From NCBI GenBank assembly GCA_037952775.1, contig JBANAY010000001.1, positions 2,666,001-2,730,000 on the forward strand: a stretch of 64,000 bases of DNA. The letters are read 5' to 3'. Of this stretch, positions 56,301-64,000 are shown piece after piece (position 1 is the stretch's first letter; every line of letters starts with the position of its first letter). A model generated the notes under the pieces. It was given only the letters and a program-made list of their open reading frames with translations. It did no database searches and had not been told where the DNA came from. This stretch comes from Clonostachys chloroleuca (taxonomy: Eukaryota; Ascomycota; Sordariomycetes; Hypocreales; Bionectriaceae). The position numbers were made by a program, and so were the translations under genes.

Positions 56301-59300
56301 GTAAGTGTTCTTGTGTGTGTCGTAGCTAACAGTCAAGCTTTCAATGTCCAGAGGGATCTCTGATTCCACAAGCTTACCACCGAAGTACTCGACAACGGGG
56401 ATGGCGTTGGCATCACCCTTGTAGATATCCTTCGTCAAGGCATCAATGTGAGCATTGTGAATTCCATCCAAGATCTCCTTGATTGGCTGATCAAGGACAG
56501 TAGAGAACTTTGCCGCAGTAGGTCCCTGGAGGATACATGTGCGGCCAACGTCTTGACCGATAACAGCATCGAGGTCCTCGGACTGCCAAAGAGAATCCTT
56601 CTTGAAGAAAAATTCGAAGTTCTCATCCAGAGCAGGGATGAAGGTGACTGGCTTCTGCGTAGGCCTCAAGCAGAGCAGGAGGAAATGCTGAACATCTTGA
56701 GCGTTCACAACCTGAGTCTCTGCCTCGGAGTAGTGGGACAAAATCCGGTCAACCGTTTCAAAAGGCGTGTCCAGGTCAGCATAGTTCTGCAGCAGCGAGG
56801 GCTGGCCCGTAGAGCTGGTAAAGCGCTCCTCGACACGGTGGATGAAGTCGGCAGTCAGCCGAACAAAAGATGGGTCAATCCATCGAGATTGATGCTTAAC
56901 ATAGAGCAAGTCAACGAGGCGGCGAACAATCTCAGCATATGTCATATCTTCAAGGTCAACGGCCTTGCCGTTCTTGTTGCATCCAAACCAAACCTTTTGG
57001 AAATCGTCATTGAGCTTCTTAATGATGTAGTCACGGTTCTTCTTGAGCTCAGGAATACGCTTCTCCTTGGGCAAGCTGAAGATCTTCTGGTCCATCTCAG
57101 CCCAGAAGCGAACTCCGCGGGTAGCAAGCTTGTGGATTGGCTCGCCCATTTCGGAACGGACGGTGATGACACCGCCAGCAGGGCCCTTGTAAGTCTGCTC
57201 CCACTGGGCATCATCCAGACCAGGAGCATCCACGATGGCCTGCTTGGCGTCCTTGCTAGTATGGGCTTCTTTGGCGACCATCATGCGGCTACCAAACAGG
57301 CATCCATCAAAGGGCATAGGAGGGTAGCCGTACTTCTTAGACCACTGACCAGTGATGTAAGGGTAAGTGTCATCAGATCCACCAAAACCACTGCCAGCAA
57401 CGAGAATGATGTTCTCCTGTCGGCGGATCCGTCCGTACATTTGGAGGATAGGCTGGTGGAAATCTTCAAAAGAATGGTGACCACCACCACGACCACCGGT
57501 CCACTGGAGCATGACAGGGAAGTGAGGGTTAGCCTTGGCGATGTTGATGACAGCTTGGATAGCCTCCACGGAACCTGGCTTGAACGAGATGTGCTTCAAG
57601 CCCAAGGTCTCAATGTACTCCTGTGCAACCTCAATGGAGGGAACACCGGCACCAATAGTAAGACCCTCAATAGGGAGACCCTCGGCACGCAATCTGGCGA
57701 GGAGTGGGATCTGCCAGGCCATAGCACGCGGGTTCACATAAATCAAGTTGACGGCGATACCACGGCCGGCGGGAATAGCGCGCTCGATCTTGTTGAGAGC
57801 GTCGGTCATGCCGCTGTGGTGGAAGTAACCCCCACCGCCCAGCTCAATATGATAGCCAGCGTTCATGGTGGCAGCAACGAAGTCCCATGGAACTGTACAG
57901 GGTGTCATACCCGCGACCAGAAGGGGCGCAAGACCCAGGAGTCTACTCATCTTGGTGTCGACATAGGTAGTTCCACGAGAGGTCTTGACAAGTCTGGGGC
58001 CAAACTCCTTGACCCAGTCAATGGCGTATTTGACCGCATGCTCCTCGTCTCTATCAAAGAGTTCAGGCTTGTAGCCAACCTCAGTAACAGTTCCGTCAAT
58101 GGAACCGGCAAGAATGACACGGACACCAGTTCCTTCCTTGTTTCGGCTTGTGAGTATGCCCAAGCCAGAGATGCCACCAGGGCCGAAATCAATGATGTGG
58201 GTGGCATCCGGGAAGATAGTAGCCTTCTCCCAGTTGACAGGGTCGCGCGTGATGAGGCGCACAAGCGTGGGGACAAGGTTGCCCTGGACTGATTCTCGCA
58301 GGTCAGAACCGTTGTTTGTGTCAAAGACAGGGATTCCAAGCTCGGATGCGTCAATGCTGATATCCTTGAGATCCTCGTCGATCAAAGCGGTAGCTTCGGC
58401 CAAGTACTTGCTGTGGAAAGGAGCCGAGATGGGCAAGAAACGGTTCGAGAAGCGGACCTTTCTCTCGGTGTGAGGAATTCTGGTCTGGTCAAGTCCGGTA
58501 GGCGCCTTCACCCTCCGCAGTTGCGAGTTGAGACCGTAGAGTGATGTGGGAGGGCCAGTCACAACAAGGTTGCGGGGGCTGTTAATAAGCGAGACGCTGA
58601 TGTGGCGATCCGCTGGCAGATATTGGTTGGTGGCATCGATGTGTTTCTGAACTTCGGCCTGTGACAGGTCACGAATGCTAAGCATGGGAGTCGGGGTTCC
58701 CTCACCGTGCTCCAGGGACTCGCTAAGCATAGTTGGTGTCATCGAGGTGACGGGGAAGGACTGCTGGCTTCGAGCTCCGATCCAGAAGAGGATTGTCAGA
58801 GTGGAGGTGGCGATCTCGCGCCACGACTCCCATGAAGCAGCAGCAGCAGTAGCAGCAGCCATGACAATACCCTGCGAGTGACCAGTTGAACCGACCAGTC
58901 GTTCCCGGAATTGGCCAGGGTCAAGACCCAGGATTCTGCAGGTGACCTCGTAATGAGCCATCTGGACGAGCCCAATCAAGGGGAAGCTCACTGGGGCCGA
59001 AACCAGATAATCTACATCGGGGGTGGAATCAGGGTCGGTCAACCAGGTCATGATATCCAACCCCTTGGCGTATGTCTTCTCGGCACTGGGTTCGTTGGAG
59101 AGAGACTGGAGCAGCTCTGCCGCCGAAGTGATAAGCTCTCCAATGAATGTGGGGTATGTCTGGTAGAGTTCTCGCAGCTCCTCAAAGTACTCCTCGATGT
59201 TTCCCTGACCGCCAAAGATTGTGAAGACCTTGGCAGAGCCATCATCAGAAGCTCTGAAAAGGGCAGACTCGTGTGGCTTGATGGCACGGTTCGATACGGA

Positions 59301-59732
59301 GCGGGCGAAATAATAACTTCGGACGATTTCGAGCTTTTTGCTAACGATGCCAGGTAAGGTCACCGCCAAAGCGTGGACTTCGTTACCGCGGAGGAATGCT
59401 CGCTCAAATTCGTTTATGATAAGTTTGAGAACTTCTTCGTAGGAGCCTTGTCCATCGTCCTCGCCTTCATCCACCTCCTTTGCAATGAACCCCATATATC
59501 TTGCCACCAACTCCGGGACAGACGAGGGCTCGTCGTCTTGGGCAAGCTCATCTGTGGCAGGGGGGAGACTCGCAATGAAGCGGTCCTTCAATTGGGTGGC
59601 GTGGAAGTGAAGGCTGGTTGGAATGAGGAAGGAGGTGTCGAGGGTGCCATGAGACAGGGTCAATGGGCGGAGAGACGAGCTGGACCTCGGGGTGTTGATG
59701 CCCGTTTGAGGGCCCGTTCCTGAGCCGTACAT
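53356..59732 (-). CDS. fas1: Fatty acid synthase beta subunit (FAS1)
   Basis: The beta subunit forms the domes of the fungal type I fatty acid synthase and carries acetyl transfer, enoyl reduction, dehydration and malonyl/palmitoyl transfer. On the minus strand exons are 59732-54536 and 54470-53356 (donor GTAAGT), giving 2103 residues. Domains in order: acetyltransferase with GSTGHSQG (Ser286); enoyl reductase (about 600-960) with [12 protein letters not shown] and [17 protein letters not shown]; dehydratase with hot-dog folds (about 1270-1680), including [12 protein letters not shown]; malonyl/palmitoyl transferase with the nucleophile in [12 protein letters not shown] (near residue 1839). 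The splice join [18 protein letters not shown] keeps frame. It lies divergent from fas2 across 2.4 kb, a common arrangement in ascomycetes that keeps the two subunits in balance. A 614-codon antisense frame inside it is a codon-bias shadow. Confidence 0.98.
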
Positions 59733-62101
59733 GATGGGCGAGGTCTGGCGGCAGGCGGAGCAGTTAGCTTCTGGACGTTCAAATCCACCGAATTGGAAAA
59801 TCAGACATGTTCAAATACCTAGTTCAACGTTTGTAATTGACGATTCTGGCGGTTGGGAAACAGCCAAATACTCAGCAATTGGCCAATGCGCAAATGCGCA
59901 AGGCGACACCCAGACGTGAAAAAAATGCCCAGGGGGTTAGAAGAAGATGGAGCAAGCAATGGCAAAGCTCCAACAACAACAACAGGCCGGTTATTGCCTC
60001 TGGGACGGGGTGAAGAGGAATTACAATGAATGGATTAGAGGGAGAAGAAGTTGAGGAGGGAACGAGGCATGAAGATTTCCCAGTCGGTATGAGGATGAGG
60101 ATTAGTACAAGAAGGTGGGGAGGTGGGAGCTTGGAGGCAGTAATGGGTGGGTGGTAACGCCGCCAGATCAAGCCGAGCGCTGTACCAATGGATAAGACTT
60201 GCGGACGGGCCAGTTAGGTAGCCTAAAACCCAGGCAGCTAGCAGGAGTGTTTGGGTTGCTCACAGCAGAGCAAAAGGTGGTCGGTTGCTCGTCAAAAAAT
60301 TAGTTCTGTTGGGGATGACGGATATGGATGGCCCTCTGCCCCTCTACAACCCTTGATTGTCAAAGGGGTCTTTCTCAGTGTTGGAAATCATGTCTGGTGC
60401 TAGTCCCCTTAGCGTGTCTGTTGCAGGCCCAGCCCCCAGCAAAGGTACCGGTACACGTGGAAGGGGTCCTTGCTTTGCTCCGGTCTGGGCTTGGCCCTTC
60501 TCCCTTGAATTGATTTTTTTTCCTGTTGGGCCATGACAAGCAACCTCCGCCACAGCCGTACGCCCGTGCGGAATGACACGGAACCGGAGGGTTGATTAAT
60601 TACTCTGGATGGAACCTGGTTGCGGCAACGCTCAACGACTGTGGAGGGGGCCAACATTGTGTTGGAATATATCCCTTGCCCTCCTGTTGACGCCTTTCCA
60701 GAAACTCTGTACCGTCCCCGTGGCAATTGACATAACCCACCTCGATGGTCAAGGCAGCACAACAACAAGCTCAACAAACGTTATCAAACTACGACGTCGC
60801 GGTTGTTGCATCAGTCCGACCATTCGCCCGCGACATCGCCGAGCTTAGAGAGGGCGAGGCCGAAGAGAAGGAGTGTTGTGTTGAAGAATTGCCTGCTTTC
60901 AGAGATTTCCTGGAGGGTGCCTGCAACAAATTTACCAGCTCGTCTCAGCCGTAGAATGTCAGAGAAGAGAACATAGTAGCCAGACCGGTAGTTGGCACAT
61001 GCTACGTTAGGTGCCAAAGTACCAGGTACACACACCGTCTCTGCTGTCAATGTGGTGCCTTACCTGGGTCACAGTCCCGGATGCCCACGCCCGGCCGCCT
61101 AGCGGAACCAGCAAGGGCCGACGGCTTCCCGCTCATCTCGCAGCGCTCCTCGAGCCAGGACCCATCGAGTCCAACGTCGTGGTCCATGGACGATAGTCGA
61201 TGGCCCCCCTGGTCGCCAGGGAGGCATTATGTCAATCATCTGCTGACAAGCACACACGGCTCCTGACATAAGGCAGCCGCACCGTGGCGATAGCAAAGAC
61301 AGGTTCTTGGGCCGATGCATCCAACTAAAGCCGAAGCCCTGTAGCACGGACACCGAGCATCGACGCCCCCAAACCCCCCAAGCACCCCCTGCCGTTTCTA
61401 GCGGTTGCCCAGGGGGAAGACTGGCGGAGACGCGTTGATGGGCAAGAGGCCTGATGGTGCCCCAAAAATTTCGACACCGGGTGTGAATTCTGGGGAATTA
61501 CATTTCGCTCTACGGCCCACACCAGGCCCGTCTAGGTTTAGATCGGCAATATGGTTGAGGAGCTTGCTGCAGGGCCTGCTATCAGCGCAACCACAGCAGG
61601 GGACCAGGGTGCGCCATGTTTTTTTTGTGCCGTCCGTGTGGGTGCTTGAATTCAACAATCGCTACGCTTATCCGTTTGCAAGTGCGGTCGAAGCTCGTTG
61701 GCCATCATCTCGGCTGCTGTGGATTGCCATTGACTTGGGTTGACAGCTTTTCGGCCAAGACGACCATCAATCGTCAAGCGAGTGCCAGTTGTCTTTTCAA
61801 TTGCCTTGCCGTCATCACCTTCCTCTCCTCCTTGTCTACTTCAACCCTTCTCAGCCAAGCAACGGCGATCAACAGCCAACGGCGAGTTTGGCCCCTCCCT
61901 CCGTAATATACTCCTCGACACTGGTCCCCCTCAACCACCAGTCCACTTCTTTCTCTTCGCCTTTTTTCTTGCAGCTTCTCCAACCCCAAAAGTCCATTCA
62001 CCGGTTGGAGTCTGCAAGCTTTCGTCCGTGAATAGATCATCGGCCAATTCGAGACGGTTTTATAGATACCCAGCGTTGGCTCCTGGCCACCAACCGCCGC
62101 C
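59733..62101. promoter_or_regulatory. Divergent fas1-fas2 promoter region
   Basis: About 2.4 kb between the start codons of both FAS subunits; it should carry promoters and leaders for both. The fas2 side has a long CT-rich leader (about 61770-62060) and a good start context (CCGCCATG). A 69-codon frame at 60745-60954 has an ATG but no recognisable protein. I found no clear FarA/FarB-type CCTCGG site by eye. Confidence 0.5.
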
Positions 62102-64000
62102 ATGCGTCCAGAGGTCGAGCAAGAGCTCGCCCACACACTGCTCATCGAGCTTCTTGCATACCAATTCGCTTCGCCAGTGAGGTGGATTGAGACCCAGGAT
62201 GTCTTCCTTGCCGAGAAAACCGCCGAGCGGGTTGTCGAAATCGGTCCCGCAGACACCCTCGGAGTGATGGCCAAGAGGACCCTCAAGGCCAAGTACGAAG
62301 CCTACGATGCCGCAAAGTCTGTACAGCGTCAGATTTTGTGCTATAATAAAGACGCCAAGGAGATCTACTACGACGTCGATCCCGTCGAGGATGAGCCTGA
62401 GCCAGCTGCCGGATCATCTGCTCCTGCTGGCGATGCACCAGCTGCCAGCCCTGCCGCTGGTGCTGCTCCCGTCGCCGCCGCCCCTCCTCCACCCAGCAGC
62501 GGCCCTGCCGCACAGGTTCCTGATGAGCCTGTACAGGCCGTAGATATTGTGCGCGCCTTGATTGCACAGAAGCTCAAGAAGCCACTGCTTGACATTCCTT
62601 TGAGCAAGGCCATTAAAGACCTTGTTGGTGGTAAGTAAAGCATCATTGAAATAAAGCTTCTACGAGCACAGCAAACATCTAACATGCCCCGAACAGGCAA
62701 ATCCACACTTCAAAACGAGATTCTTGGTGATCTTGGCAAAGAATTCGGTTCCACCCCAGAAAAGCCCGAAGATACCCCCCTCGACGAACTCGGAGCTGCC
62801 ATGCAAGCAACATTCGATGGCAATCTTGGTAAACAGTCACAATCGCTCATTGCTCGTCTGATTTCCTCCAAGATGCCCGGTGGGTTCAATATCACATCGA
62901 CGAGAAAGTATCTCGAATCAAGATGGGGCCTTGCCTCTGGGCGTCAGGATGGCGCTCTGCTCTTAGCACTGACGATGGAGCCTCCTGCCCGTCTGGGATC
63001 TGAAGGTGACGCCAAGGCCTTCCTTGACGGAGTCGTTCAGAAATATGCCGCCAATGCCGGTGTCAACCTATCCAGTGCGGCAGAGACTGGTTCCTCGGGT
63101 GGTTCTGGCGGTGGTATGATGATGGACCCCGCTGCCATCGATGCCTTGACCAAGGATCAACGTGCCCTGTTCAAGCAGCAGCTGGAGCTCTTTGCCCGCT
63201 ACCTCAAGATGGATCTCCGTGCCGGAGACAAGGCATCCCTTGACTCGAAGAAGTCAGAGAAGGTGCTCCAAGCCCAGCTCGATCTGTGGAACACTGAGCA
63301 CGGCGACTTCTACGCCTCCGGAATCGAACCCGTCTTCAGTCCCCTCAAGGCTCGCGTCTATGATTCATCGTGGAACTGGGTTCGCCAGGATGCCTTGAGC
63401 ATGTACTACGATGTCATCTTTGGGCGACTTCAGGCCGTCGATCGTGAGATTGTTAGTCAATGTATTCGCATCATGAGCCGTTCCAACCCCAAGTTGCTCG
63501 ACTTCATGCAGTATCACATTGACAACTGTCCCACTGAGAGAGGCGAGACCTACAAGCTGGCTAAGGAGCTCGCCCAGCAGCTCTTCGAGAACTGCCAAGA
63601 GGTCCTCAACGTTGCTCCTATGTACAAGGATGTCGCGGTTCCCACCGCCCCCCGAACAACTATCGATGCCCGGGGTAACCTTAACTACGAGGAAGTGCCT
63701 CGCGCCAGTTGCCGAAAGCTTGAGCACTATGTCCAGCAAATGGCTGAGGGTGGCAAGATTTCTGAATATGGCAACCGTACCAAGGTCCAAAACGACTTGC
63801 AGCGCATCTACAAGCTTATCAAGCAGCAGCATAAGATGTCCAAGACATCCCAGCTTGAGATTCGAAGCCTCTATGGCGATGTTCTGCGTTCTCTAGCCAT
63901 GAATGAGAGCCAGATCATCCCTGAGAAGAATGGAAAGCCCAGAAAGACCCTCAAGGGTACTAGCCAGAACAAGGGCAAGGTAGAGACCATTCCGTTCCTC
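62102..64000 (+). CDS. fas2: Fatty acid synthase alpha subunit (FAS2), 3' truncated
   Basis: The alpha subunit carries the acyl carrier protein, ketoreductase, ketosynthase and a C-terminal phosphopantetheinyl transferase. Exons are 62102-62630 and 62697 to beyond the window edge (donor GTAAGT). The start [20 protein letters not shown] is the conserved alpha N-terminus, which completes the malonyl/palmitoyl transferase of beta. A Pro/Ala linker (about 100-140) leads to the [23 protein letters not shown], then the phosphopantetheine site [19 protein letters not shown] with Ser179 (the intron falls two codons before it), and a second ACP-like half ending [14 protein letters not shown]. The part shown ends about 610 residues in, within the region leading to the ketoreductase. 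With fas1 it makes the complete cytosolic fatty acid synthase. Confidence 0.97.

Noticed and set aside
56448..58292. 614-codon open frame antisense to fas1
   Set aside because: It lies wholly inside the conserved fas1 exon, has no recognisable domain and is explained by the strong codon bias of fas1.
59770..59790. GTTCAAATCC resembling a tRNA T-loop next to fas1
   Set aside because: The required upstream arms would fall in the fas1 start region and do not pair.
60745..60954. 69-codon frame with ATG in the fas1-fas2 spacer
   Set aside because: Short, no known family, no splice context; cannot be told from chance.

Overview
The window is nuclear DNA of a filamentous ascomycete, most likely Sordariomycetes and probably Hypocreales. 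The support is: short (about 50-95 nt) GT-AG introns in most genes; a XlnR/Xyr1-type xylanase regulator; a HET-C2-type glycolipid transfer protein; split fungal fatty acid synthase genes FAS1 and FAS2 facing away from each other; and scattered intergenic GGTACC/TAGGTACC palindromes. I read 19 protein-coding genes, two of them cut by the window edges. I found no convincing tRNA, rRNA, transposon or CRISPR array. Exon joins were built by hand from splice signals and conserved protein reading.

Layout. 0-10 kb: 3' end of a cytosolic phospholipase A2; mitoribosomal mL44; complex I subunit NDUFB3; a MYND zinc-finger protein bracketed by a 90-bp imperfect direct repeat; an RNF115/126-like RING-H2 ubiquitin ligase. 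10-17 kb: an aspartyl-tRNA synthetase fused to a DUF2156 aminoacyl-transferase domain (the ErdS architecture, ergosteryl-aspartate synthase), divergent from an alpha/beta hydrolase that may be the matching ErdH. 17-32 kb: glycolipid transfer protein, phospholipase D, the ESCRT adaptor BRO1, and a cytochrome b5-FMN 2-hydroxyacid dehydrogenase. 32-47 kb: clamp loader CTF18, mitoribosomal uS4m (NAM9), a NirA-like Zn2Cys6 regulator, then a nearly 4-kb gene-poor stretch leading to XlnR. 49-64 kb: a bZIP-like protein, guanine deaminase, FAS1 (beta) and the start of FAS2 (alpha).

Biology. Most genes are unrelated housekeeping or regulatory genes, but lipid metabolism is well represented (cPLA2, ErdS/ErdH, GLTP, PLD, FAS1/FAS2). 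The most interesting system is the ErdS/ErdH pair: a synthetase that would charge tRNA-Asp and pass aspartate to ergosterol, beside a candidate hydrolase that would reverse it. The architecture is already described in fungi to my knowledge, so it is not a new discovery here; the divergent arrangement over a 2.4-kb spacer is worth checking.

Sequence quality. Five conserved genes (mL44, PLD, the hydroxyacid dehydrogenase, the NirA-like factor, guanine deaminase) each carry one apparent frameshift, and four of them are restored by one extra C or G in a C/G run. This looks like systematic homopolymer undercalling in the assembly rather than five broken genes.
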